Source of the DNA: Halococcaceae archaeon
Lineage (GTDB): Archaea > Halobacteriota > Halobacteria > Halobacteriales > Halalkalicoccaceae
DNA length: 13,989 nucleotides
NCBI GenBank assembly: GCA_007128515.1
Contig: SKXI01000063.1
Coordinates: forward strand, 1 to 13,989
Direction: 5' to 3'
A model generated the notes under the pieces. It saw nothing but the letters and a program-made list of their open reading frames with translations. It ran no database searches and was not told the origin of the DNA. The translations under genes and the position numbers were made by a program. Shown here in pieces: positions 1-5,920 of this stretch (position 1 is its first letter; each line of letters starts with the position of its first letter).

Positions 1-9
1 ACAGGAGAG

Positions 10-113
10 TGATAGGGATCATCGTAGAAGCTCATACGTTCCCGATTGCGAATCGGACGACACTGGGGACGTGTCTGTCCGAGAGATCCGGGTGGCTACG
101 ATGATCCCTATGA
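10..113 (+). repeat. MITE-like inverted-repeat element, copy A
   Basis: This is a 104-base non-coding element. Its left end reads TGATAGGGATCATCGTAG and its right end is the near-perfect reverse complement (CTACGATGATCCCTATGA), so the termini form an inverted repeat of about 18 bases with one mismatch. A second copy in the same orientation lies at 5681-5786. The last 26 bases of the two copies are identical, the left ends match over 15 bases, and the centres have diverged except for a short GAAG(C/T)TCATA block. No open frame inside looks coding. A miniature transposable element or a conserved haloarchaeal intergenic hairpin both fit. I see no convincing target-site duplication. Confidence 0.75.
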
Positions 114-294
114 GAGTTCGCGGTCCATCTCGTTGGCGAGCCAGACGGGAGTACGAGAGACACGCGTTCGCGGGTGTCGAGAGTACCGAGGACGGCCCGC
201 GACGCCCAGAGCGGGAGGAGGGCGGACGAGCGAAGCACACGGCGTCGGTCGATCACGGTACGGGTGGTCGATACCTCACGAAGGGACTGTGAGC

Positions 295-504
295 TCACCG
301 TCGGCTGGCGAGCGAGTAGACGATCACCCCGCCGAAGGCGACGACGTAGTAGAGCCAGAGCGGTCCCTCGACGGTCCGGAACACGACCGACACCCCGAGA
401 ACCCAGAGGACGACGACCGCTACGTCGACGAGCGCTCCTCGCCACGGGAGCCGTGCGGACGCGGCGGCGAGCCGATCCGGAACCCGTGATCGATCGGATG
501 TCAT
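295..504 (-). CDS. Small two-helix membrane protein (69 aa)
   Basis: A short protein with a basic N-terminus and two hydrophobic segments at about residues 23-43 and 48-67, ending in a basic SRR tail; this is the pattern of a small integral membrane protein. It starts 15 bases after the stop of the minus-strand protease gene and is probably co-transcribed with it. A GAGGTG sequence about 10 bases before the ATG could serve as a ribosome binding site. Small membrane proteins of this type are common and mostly uncharacterised in haloarchaea. The position suggests, but does not show, a link to the exported protease. I do not recognise a named function. Confidence 0.75.
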   Translation of the reverse strand: MTSDRSRVPDRLAAASARLPWRGALVDVAVVVLWVLGVSVVFRTVEGPLWLYYVVAFGGVIVYSLASRR

Positions 505-519
505 ACCTGTCGTAGCACC

Positions 520-1719
520 TCAGAAGTGAAGGCCGTACTCCTCGAGGAGGCGGTAGCCCGCGGTGCCCCAGACGAAGTCCGCGCCCGGCCACCAGGTCCG
601 GGCGTTGTTGATCCCGGCGACGAGGAGGTAGTCCTCGGGGTGGTCTTCGTCCGCGTGGAAGGCGATCGAGCCGCTGTCGCCGTCGGTGAACGCGTCCTCG
701 TCGCCCCACCTGAACTGTCCGGGTCGACAGACCTCGCCCGTGAAGCAGGTCACCCCGTCGATCCCCTCGATCCGTCCGCTGGTCTCGTCGGTCATCGCGC
801 CGAGTTTCGAAAGCGGCTCTTCCCTGGCGGCCAGTTCGGCCAGCCCGACCTTCGTGTACTGGCCGATCACCCGCGACGGCGAGGCGCGTTCGATCGTGGC
901 CGACGGGCGATACCCCTCGTGTGGCGCGACGGTCACGACGTCCGCGAACGGGTAGCCCCGCTCGACGTCGCCGACGTGGTGGGCCTCGTCGTCGGCGAGC
1001 ACCGACAGCGGCTCGCCACGGTGGCCGGTCTCCTTCGTCCCGAGGTCGCCGTAGAGGTGGTTCGAGGTCGCGAAGAAGCGCGAGTCGCCGTCGGCCTCGA
1101 ACAGCGCCGAGGCGAGCGTCGCGACCCCGTCGCCGTTCTCGCAGACGATGCCGCCGGGGATCTCCTCGGGGTCGAGCTCGGACAGCTGGTACGGCTCGGG
1201 GCTCTCGGCGGCCGCCTCGGGCGCTGCGGGCAGGTCGTCGAGCACCTCCAGGTCGATCGGTGTGGGGTCGGCGATGCTCTTCAGTCGCTCCTCGACGCCC
1301 GCGTCCGTCGCGGAGACCGACAGCGAGGCCTGCGGTTCGTCGAACGTCCCGGGAACGACGAACGAGTCGAGCAGCGGGGAGAGCTCCAGCTCGCCGAGTC
1401 GCTCCTGGACGGTGAACGCGTGACGGATCTCCTCGTGCCAGTCGGCCGGTACCGACTTCCGGCGGGGTACGAGGTCGGACGAGTCGGGGTTCGGTCGCGC
1501 CATCGCGTGCGTGATCACGCCGAGGCCGTCGGGGGTGACGTACTCCGCACCGATGCCGAAGACGAGAGCGCCACAGACGCCGACGTTCAGCCCCGTCCGA
1601 AGCACCCGGCGGCGGCTCACGAGGGCGTCCTCTCCGCCCGTCGTCCCGGCTGTCGTATCTGTTGTACCCTCCGTCACCGTGCTGGATACCCCCGATCCCT
1701 GTGTCACCCACACGCTCAC
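520..1719 (-). CDS. Tat-exported chymotrypsin-fold serine protease-like protein
   Basis: Residues 35-57 form a twin-arginine signal: SRRRVLR followed by a hydrophobic stretch, so the protein is probably exported folded. The mature part carries a plausible S1-type triad in the right order: His221 in ATSNH, Asp260 in FADVV, and Ser349 in GDSGS. Cys325 and Cys331 could form a disulphide near the active site. The substrate cannot be read from sequence. The small membrane protein follows 15 bases downstream. The start is uncertain: the longest frame begins at a GTG at 1719, but the only TATA-like stretch (1721-1728) would start transcription near 1700, downstream of that codon. In-frame GTG codons at 1677 and 1620 fit better, and the latter begins directly at the Tat motif. 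It could also be an inactive homologue acting as a binding protein. Confidence 0.8.
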   Translation of the reverse strand: MSVWVTQGSGVSSTVTEGTTDTTAGTTGGEDALVSRRRVLRTGLNVGVCGALVFGIGAEYVTPDGLGVITHAMARPNPDSSDLVPRRKSVPADWHEEIRHAFTVQERLGELELSPLLDSFVVPGTFDEPQASLSVSATDAGVEERLKSIADPTPIDLEVLDDLPAAPEAAAESPEPYQLSELDPEEIPGGIVCENGDGVATLASALFEADGDSRFFATSNHLYGDLGTKETGHRGEPLSVLADDEAHHVGDVERGYPFADVVTVAPHEGYRPSATIERASPSRVIGQYTKVGLAELAAREEPLSKLGAMTDETSGRIEGIDGVTCFTGEVCRPGQFRWGDEDAFTDGDSGSIAFHADEDHPEDYLLVAGINNARTWWPGADFVWGTAGYRLLEEYGLHF

Positions 1720-1720
1720 A

Positions 1721-1742
1721 TTTAATTAGCGTTACGTTACCG
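1721..1742 (-). promoter_or_regulatory. Promoter of the protease gene pair
   Basis: On the minus strand an AT-rich TAATTAAA stretch (1721-1728) stands out from GC-rich surroundings and is the best TATA box. Just upstream lies GGTAACGTAACGC, with two tandem copies of GTAAC. The block ATTAGCG seen here recurs at 1863-1869. It may be a BRE or an activator site; this is inference from composition and position. Confidence 0.4.
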
Positions 1743-1963
1743 CGCACAATCGTGAGAGCCGACGCCGCCGAACTGCCACCGGAGATCTGATCTGGGTCCG
1801 GGCGAGGAGGGCTCGGTACGACCGATTTCGCCTCGGTCAGTCGAACAACGCTGAGCGAGAATGATTAGCGTAACCTTTGAACGTCCCAGATCTGCAAGCT
1901 GTGTCCTCTCATACCGTCGATCCCAGTCTCGGCGACGACGTGTTCAAACGTTGCGCAGACCAC
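1743..1963. other. Spacer without a supported gene
   Basis: This is the gap between the divergent upstream side of the protease gene and the hairpin cluster after the dehydratase gene. A plus-strand frame from 1877 runs on into the dehydratase as antisense and has no haloarchaeal character, so I do not call it. Base composition becomes more AT-rich from about 1855, and this part could be the eroded remnant of a mobile element. I cannot name one. Confidence 0.5.
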
Positions 1964-2049
1964 TCAAGCTCAGCGAGCTTGATTTCGCACCGCTCAATCA
2001 AACAGCTCGAATCGGAGATTCGCTGGCGTGACGAAGCTTACGCTTCGTC
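1964..2049 (-). terminator. Three tandem hairpins at the 3' end of the dehydratase gene
   Basis: Three perfect inverted repeats follow one another. At 1964-1982 the stem is TCAAGCTC with a 3-base loop (8 bp). At 2008-2022 the stem is CGAATC with a 3-base loop (6 bp). At 2030-2049 the stem is GACGAAGC with a 4-base loop (8 bp), and this last one contains the TAA stop of the dehydratase in its loop. In the minus-strand transcript they would form a structured 3' end. Termination, RNA protection, or the end of a decayed insertion sequence are all possible. There is no long T-run after them. Confidence 0.5.
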
Positions 2050-3273
2050 GAACAACTCCTCGCCCTCGACCATGTGCTCGTCCACCGCGTCCATGTCGAG
2101 GGTGACGCCCAGACCCGACTCCTCGGGGATCTCGATCGAACCCTCGTCGATCACGTCCTCTTCGACCAGGTCCTCCCACCACTCGAGCTGGTACGAGTGG
2201 TACTCGAGGGCGAGCGAGTTCGGGATCGCCGCGCCGACGTGAGCGCTCGCGACCGTTCCGATGGGAGAGGCGACGTTGTGCATCGCGACCGGGATGTAGT
2301 AGGTGTCGGCGAGATCGGCGATCTTCCGCGTCTCGCGCATGCCGCCGACTTTCGGCATATCGGGCGCGATGACGTCGACCGCCTGGTCCTCGACGAGTTT
2401 GCGGTGACCGTGTTTCCGGTAGACGTTCTCGCCGGCGGCGATCGGCGTCGAGGTGAACTGGGTGACCTCGCGCTGGACGTCGTGGTTCTCCGGCGGAACG
2501 GGGTCCTCGAGCCACCAGACCGGGTACTCCTCCAGTGCCGTCGCGAGCCGACGCGCGCTCCCCGCCGAGAACGTCCAGTGACAGTCGAAGGCGACGTCCG
2601 CGCGCGAACCCACTCTGTCGGTGACCGCCTCGACGATCGAGGTCTTGTGTGCGATCTCCGGCTCGCTGAGGTGTCGGTTCGCGCGGTCCTTCTCGCGGCC
2701 CGAGGGCACGTCGAGGTCGAACTTCAGCGCGTCGTAGCCCAGTTCCTCGACGACGCGCTCGGCCTCGTCCGCACAGGCTATGGGATCGGCCTCGTCGGCG
2801 GTGTGACAGTCACAGTAGACGCGCATCCGGTCGCGGTACTTGCCCCCGAGGAGCTGGTAGGCAGGGACGTCGAGGATCTTCCCGGCGAGGTCGTGTAGCG
2901 CGATTTCGATACCCGAGATCGCGGTGACGGTGACGCCCCCGATCGAACCCTCGCCGGACATCTTCTGCACCAGATGCTCGGTGAGCCGGTCGATGTCGAG
3001 GGGGTTCTCGCCGAAGAGAAAGGGTTTCATCCGCTCGATCAGCGCGGGCACGCCGGCACCCCAGTATGCTTCGCCCGTCCCGACGATCCCGCTGTCGGTG
3101 TACACACGGACCAGAGTCCACGGGAAGTTCCCGTCGACCATCGTCGTCTGGACGTCGGTGATCGTCACGTCGCGCGAGCCACGGGAGACGCTCACGTCCA
3201 TGGAGACGGCCGAGAGGTCCCGCATCGTGTACTCCGCGTTCGGGTCGTGGAGCTGGGCGTAGTCGCGTACCAT
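2038..3273 (-). CDS. gnaD: D-gluconate (or D-xylonate) dehydratase, enolase superfamily
   Basis: The 411-residue protein has the mandelate racemase/muconate lactonizing fold: a capping domain to about residue 140, then the barrel. Expected active-site residues are all visible: Lys184 and Asp186 (KFD), metal ligands Asp230, Glu256 and Glu282, the acid His232 in DCHW, and the Asp305/His332 pair. The N-terminal DYAQLHDPNAEYTMRDLS and much of the body resemble the Haloferax GnaD/XAD enzymes. Such enzymes dehydrate sugar acids to 2-keto-3-deoxy acids. Glucose dehydrogenase and KDPG aldolase nearby favour gluconate, step two of the semi-phosphorylative Entner-Doudoroff route. I cannot exclude xylonate. 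A TTTTAG box at 3295-3300 (minus strand) fits a leaderless transcript starting at this ATG. It is divergent from the second dehydratase with only 77 bases between. Confidence 0.88.
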   Translation of the reverse strand: MVRDYAQLHDPNAEYTMRDLSAVSMDVSVSRGSRDVTITDVQTTMVDGNFPWTLVRVYTDSGIVGTGEAYWGAGVPALIERMKPFLFGENPLDIDRLTEHLVQKMSGEGSIGGVTVTAISGIEIALHDLAGKILDVPAYQLLGGKYRDRMRVYCDCHTADEADPIACADEAERVVEELGYDALKFDLDVPSGREKDRANRHLSEPEIAHKTSIVEAVTDRVGSRADVAFDCHWTFSAGSARRLATALEEYPVWWLEDPVPPENHDVQREVTQFTSTPIAAGENVYRKHGHRKLVEDQAVDVIAPDMPKVGGMRETRKIADLADTYYIPVAMHNVASPIGTVASAHVGAAIPNSLALEYHSYQLEWWEDLVEEDVIDEGSIEIPEESGLGVTLDMDAVDEHMVEGEELFDEA

Positions 3274-3350
3274 GTAGGAGGGCCGTCACCGGTCCACTAA
3301 AACCGAGGGGGTTTCGGAATCGGTATTACGGCTCGAGTGAAGCCCACGAC
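3274..3350. promoter_or_regulatory. Shared divergent promoter region of the two dehydratase genes
   Basis: Both genes start outward from this 77-base gap. The minus-strand gene has TTTTAG at 3295-3300, about 22-27 bases from its ATG. The plus-strand gene has TATTA at 3324-3328, 23-27 bases from its ATG. Both spacings fit leaderless haloarchaeal transcripts. A weak inverted repeat, ACCGA (3302-3306) with TCGGT (3320-3324), lies between the two boxes and could be a shared regulator site. Confidence 0.5.
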
Positions 3351-4502
3351 ATGCGAATAACTGAGGTCGAGACGTTCGTCGTCGACGCGGACTGGCGGAA
3401 CTGGTTCTTCGTCCAGGTACACACGGACGAGGGAGTGAGCGGCGTCGGGGAGGCGCTCTCGGGAGAGGGGCTCACGGCCTCGCTCGAGGCGACCGCCGAT
3501 GCGCACAAACACTACCTGATCGGGGAGGACCCGCTCAACCGCAAGGAGATCAGCCGGCGACTGCGGCGGTACCCGTTCGCGTGGCGGGCGGGCAAGCTGA
3601 TCAACGCGGTGGCGAACGCCTTCGACATCGCGCTGCTCGACATCGCGGGCAAGTACTACGGCGAGCCGGTCTGGAAGATCCTCGGCGGGAAGATCCGCGA
3701 CGAGATCCCGGTCTACGCCAACGGCTGGCACATCGGCGAGCGAACGCCCGAGAACTACGCCCACCACGCCGAGAAGGCGGTGGAGAAACAGGAGTACCCC
3801 GCACTCAAGTGCGATCCGTTCGCCCACTACGAGTACTCGCTCTCGAAGGCCCAGATCGAGGAGGTCGCGGCGCTGCTCGAGGCGGTCCGTGAGGCCGTCG
3901 GCTGGGACGTCGGCATCGCGCTCGACTGCCACGGGCGGTTCTCGAAACGCGGCGCGATCCAGGTCGCGAACGCCCTGGAGGAGTACGAGATCATGTTCTT
4001 GGAGGAGCCGGTCGAACTCGAGGACCGCCAGGTGATGGCCGAGATCACCCGGCAGGTGAACATGCCCGTCGCGACCGGCGAGCGCATCTACAACAACGAG
4101 ACGATGGCCGACCTGATCCGCACGCAGGCGTGTGACATCATCCAGCCCGACGTCACCAACTACGGCAGCATCCAGGCGCTCCAGCACGCCGCGGAGATGG
4201 CGAAATCGCGATACATGACGTTCGCGCCGCACAACCCCAACGCGGGCGTCTCGACCGCGGCCGCGCTCCATCTCTGTGCGGGGATCGAGAACCTCGAGGT
4301 GCTCGAACACATGAGCCGTGACGTCCCGTGGGGCGACGAGGTCGTCAAGCACGACTTCGAGGTGAGCGAGGGGACGCTCGAGGTCCCCGACGAGCCGGGT
4401 CTGGGCGTCGAGTTCGACGCCGACGCCGCGCGCGAACACCCCGCCGAGCCGAAGGACAGCCACAGCCTCTTCGACGCCGAGGGCGCGCTCAAGCGGCCGT
4501 AG
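3351..4502 (+). CDS. Galactonate dehydratase-like enolase-superfamily protein, substrate unknown
   Basis: This 383-residue member of the mandelate racemase/muconate lactonizing family is clearly different from its divergent neighbour. Catalytic positions look complete: Lys153 and Asp155 (KCDPF), metal ligands Asp192, Glu218 and Glu244, the acid His194 in DCHG, and the Asp267/His294 pair (QPD, PHNPN). That set is the one used by acid-sugar dehydratases, so a soluble Mg-dependent dehydratase making a 2-keto-3-deoxy sugar acid is likely. The family is notorious for switching substrate, and I do not assign galactonate, gluconate or another acid. Sharing a divergent promoter with the gluconate dehydratase-like gene suggests joint control. 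The C-terminal tail after residue 360 is polar and looks dispensable. The ATG is supported by TATTA about 25 bases upstream. Confidence 0.83.
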   Translation: MRITEVETFVVDADWRNWFFVQVHTDEGVSGVGEALSGEGLTASLEATADAHKHYLIGEDPLNRKEISRRLRRYPFAWRAGKLINAVANAFDIALLDIAGKYYGEPVWKILGGKIRDEIPVYANGWHIGERTPENYAHHAEKAVEKQEYPALKCDPFAHYEYSLSKAQIEEVAALLEAVREAVGWDVGIALDCHGRFSKRGAIQVANALEEYEIMFLEEPVELEDRQVMAEITRQVNMPVATGERIYNNETMADLIRTQACDIIQPDVTNYGSIQALQHAAEMAKSRYMTFAPHNPNAGVSTAAALHLCAGIENLEVLEHMSRDVPWGDEVVKHDFEVSEGTLEVPDEPGLGVEFDADAAREHPAEPKDSHSLFDAEGALKRP

Positions 4503-4514
4503 CACCGCAGGGGG

Positions 4515-4519
4515 TTTAG
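4515..4519 (+). promoter_or_regulatory. TATA-like box of the FMN-binding protein gene
   Basis: TTTAG stands alone in a GC-rich gap, 24-28 bases before the ATG at 4543. That is the spacing expected for a leaderless haloarchaeal transcript. It suggests the gene has its own promoter and is not simply the tail of the preceding dehydratase gene. Confidence 0.4.
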
Positions 4520-4542
4520 GCGACGCTCGTCTTCCGGTCCGT

Positions 4543-4989
4543 ATGGAACTCGTCGAGGACACGCTCGGTGTCGACGTGGACACGTTCCTGGCCCGGCCGC
4601 TGTTCTGTTTCCTCTCGACCGTCACCGAGGAGGGACCGCGCGTCTCGCCGCTGTGGTACGACTGGGACGGCCACCACCTCTGGATCGTCGCCGATCCCGT
4701 GACCAAAAGCTACCCGGCCCGGATCGAACGCGATCCGCGAACCGCCGTCGCGGTCGTCGACTTCGACGCCGAACGAGGGCTCGTCCAGCACGTCGGGATG
4801 CGCGGGCGGGCGAGCGTCGAGCCGTTCGATCCGGAGAGAGCAACCGCCGTCTTCTCGCGCTACATGGGCCCCGAAGAGCGGTGGGACGACCGGTTTCGGG
4901 GCGTCCTCGACGACCACGACCGGTATCGACTCGTCCGGTTCGACCCCGAGACGGTCGTCGCCCGCGACCAGTCGTACGCACCCACGTGA
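4543..4989 (+). CDS. Pyridoxamine 5'-phosphate oxidase-family FMN-binding split-barrel protein
   Basis: The 148-residue protein follows the small split-barrel flavoprotein pattern: an FLSTVTEEGPRVSPLWYDWDG core at residues 23-43, then LWIVAD, an R-x-x-R-DPR-x-AV-x-V segment near residues 60-72, and a V-G-M-R-G-R-A strand at 85-90. Relatives bind FMN, F420 or haem and act on small molecules; which one applies here is not visible. There is no signal peptide. Its own TATA-like box suggests a separate transcript, 40 bases after the upstream dehydratase gene. A true PNP oxidase in vitamin B6 synthesis is unlikely because the protein is short. A general FMN/F420-linked reductase is my preference. 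Confidence 0.75.
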   Translation: MELVEDTLGVDVDTFLARPLFCFLSTVTEEGPRVSPLWYDWDGHHLWIVADPVTKSYPARIERDPRTAVAVVDFDAERGLVQHVGMRGRASVEPFDPERATAVFSRYMGPEERWDDRFRGVLDDHDRYRLVRFDPETVVARDQSYAPT

Positions 4990-5069
4990 GGTGCGGTGCC
5001 GAGGGTCCGGTGACGGTCCCCGTGCGTTGCCTCGAAACGGACCTCCGATAAGGACGGTCGTAACTGTTT

Positions 5070-5105
5070 ACCGGTGATCGCCGACCCGTAGGGGCGATGA
5101 CCGGT
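5070..5105. repeat. Long inverted repeat (stem-loop) between convergent genes
   Basis: ACCGGTGATCGCC at 5070-5082 pairs with GGCGATGACCGGT at 5093-5105 around a 10-base loop, 12 of 13 positions matching. It lies about 80 bases after the oxidase-like gene and about 150 bases from the stop of the minus-strand 85-residue gene. A bidirectional terminator or a regulator site would fit. The rest of the 268-base gap (4990-5257) shows nothing else I can support. Confidence 0.45.
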
Positions 5106-5257
5106 GAGAGACTACAACCGTCCGTATGATAGCTCGAGAGCACCGTGATCGGTACGGAAGACGGTCACGGTCGCGGAAGTCGCCCCGGCTACGGGCAGCA
5201 GGCCGACGAGAACGACGAGGCCGGTCCGGGTGAAACGGTATGGGCGTGTTCGGGATC

Positions 5258-5515
5258 CTACTCGGGGAGGCCGATCGATTCCTCCTCTAGTATGGGGAAG
5301 TACTCCTGGGAACTCGCGTCCCCGAGTTCTGGATCCATGTAGTCGCTCAGCTGCTCAACGGATTCCGCGTCCCAGATACACGTACACTTCGCGAGGTCCT
5401 CCGATGGACAGGCCTGCAGGTTCTCGACGCCCTCCGGTGCCTGCTCGACCATGGCGGTTCCTCGCTCGGTGAACGCCTCCGGATCACTGATCTCGTGGAT
5501 CACGCCGATTTTCAT
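5258..5515 (-). CDS. Small dimeric alpha/beta-barrel-like protein (85 aa)
   Basis: The sequence begins MKIGVIHEISDPEAF and alternates predicted strands and helices in the pattern of small ferredoxin-fold proteins that dimerise through their sheets. A D-x-E-S-V-x-x-L-x-D-Y helix (residues 49-59) and a DPELGDASSQEYF segment (61-73) resemble a widespread family of unknown role that I know only as hypothetical proteins. Cys36, Cys44 and Cys46 (ACPSED, KCTCIW) are close together, which is unusual for a haloarchaeal protein and might bind metal or be redox active. The start is well supported: GGAGGT lies 8 bases before the ATG, and an AT-rich promoter is further upstream. No function is assigned. 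Confidence 0.75.
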   Translation of the reverse strand: MKIGVIHEISDPEAFTERGTAMVEQAPEGVENLQACPSEDLAKCTCIWDAESVEQLSDYMDPELGDASSQEYFPILEEESIGLPE

Positions 5516-5523
5516 ACGGTCGG

Positions 5524-5567
5524 ACCTCCAAGCCGTGGTACGTCACACCATAACATAATATTTTTTT
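5524..5567 (-). promoter_or_regulatory. Promoter and strong ribosome binding site of the 85-aa gene
   Basis: Reading the minus strand, a very AT-rich block (5551-5567, with seven A in a row followed by TATTATG) is an obvious TATA region. Downstream of it lies TGGT (7 bases) ACCA, an imperfect inverted repeat at 5536-5550, then GGAGGT at 5524-5529, 8 bases before the ATG. A perfect Shine-Dalgarno element is uncommon in this mostly leaderless window and decides the start codon. Confidence 0.55.
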
Positions 5568-5680
5568 ACATTCATCGGGTAGAACGGGCGTTTGGTCGAA
5601 CGCGAGGAGGAGATGACCGTTAGACGGTCGTGCTGACCGGGTACGGACCGGACGCGACACCGTCCGCCGAACGTCGCCTT

Positions 5681-5786
5681 TGATAGGGATCATCGGTGAA
5701 GTTCATAGATTTCGAAATCCAGGACCGAGAGACGGGATCGGTGTATCGGCCACCGGGATCTCCGGGTGGCTACGATGATCCCTATG
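5681..5786 (+). repeat. MITE-like inverted-repeat element, copy B
   Basis: The second copy of the element at 10-113, in the same orientation, is 106 bases long. The left end TGATAGGGATCATCG is identical to copy A over 15 bases and the right 26 bases are identical. The middle differs and carries an extra small hairpin (GCCACC at 5749-5754 with GGTGGC at 5765-5770). The left terminus has decayed (GGTGAA where the inverted repeat predicts GTAGCC). It sits 135 bases before the KDPG aldolase gene, so it could influence that promoter. The two copies bracket a 5.6-kb block of genes. Confidence 0.75.
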
Positions 5787-5815
5787 AACCCCCGTTCGGT
5801 TGCGTCGACCGGCGA

Positions 5816-5834
5816 GGATCCATTCGATGAATCC
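5816..5834. promoter_or_regulatory. Imperfect palindrome upstream of KDPG aldolase
   Basis: GGAT-C-CAT-TCG-ATG-A-ATCC is a 19-base palindrome with one mismatched pair and a 3-base centre. It lies about 58 bases before the TATA-like box of the aldolase gene, a distance that would suit an activator such as the GfcR protein encoded nearby. The sequence does not match the palindrome at the glucose dehydrogenase promoter, so a common regulator is not shown. Confidence 0.3.
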
Positions 5835-5891
5835 AGGGCGCCTCCTCGGGGAGCTGGCACGCCAACGGTAGCCGACGGGGATGCGCCGGCA

Positions 5892-5897
5892 TTTATC
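5892..5897 (+). promoter_or_regulatory. TATA-like box of KDPG aldolase gene
   Basis: TTTATC is centred 26 bases before the ATG at 5921 in otherwise GC-rich sequence. This is the classic spacing for a leaderless haloarchaeal mRNA and supports the chosen start. Confidence 0.55.
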
Positions 5898-5920
5898 TCC
5901 TCCCGCGAACGATCCGTGGC

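Noticed and set aside
32..286. Minus-strand frame with a possible GTG start (IDRRRVLRSSALLPLWASR) before the left repeat
   Set aside because: It runs into the repeat element, ends inside it, is rich in Arg and Ser rather than acidic residues, and has no promoter or ribosome binding site.
526..1725. Plus-strand open frame of 399 codons antisense to the protease
   Set aside because: It mirrors the true gene in a GC-rich codon pattern. Its protein is Arg/Val/Gly-rich without recognisable motifs, while the minus strand has a Tat signal and a triad.
1877..2242. Plus-strand frame resembling a transposase N-terminus (VFKRCADH, RSIKQLE)
   Set aside because: The resemblance is vague, the second half is antisense to the dehydratase, and no terminal repeats or catalytic motif are present.
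3297..4706. Minus-strand open frame of 469 codons opposite the second dehydratase
   Set aside because: It is a shadow of a complete enolase-superfamily gene; the translated product is basic and repetitive.
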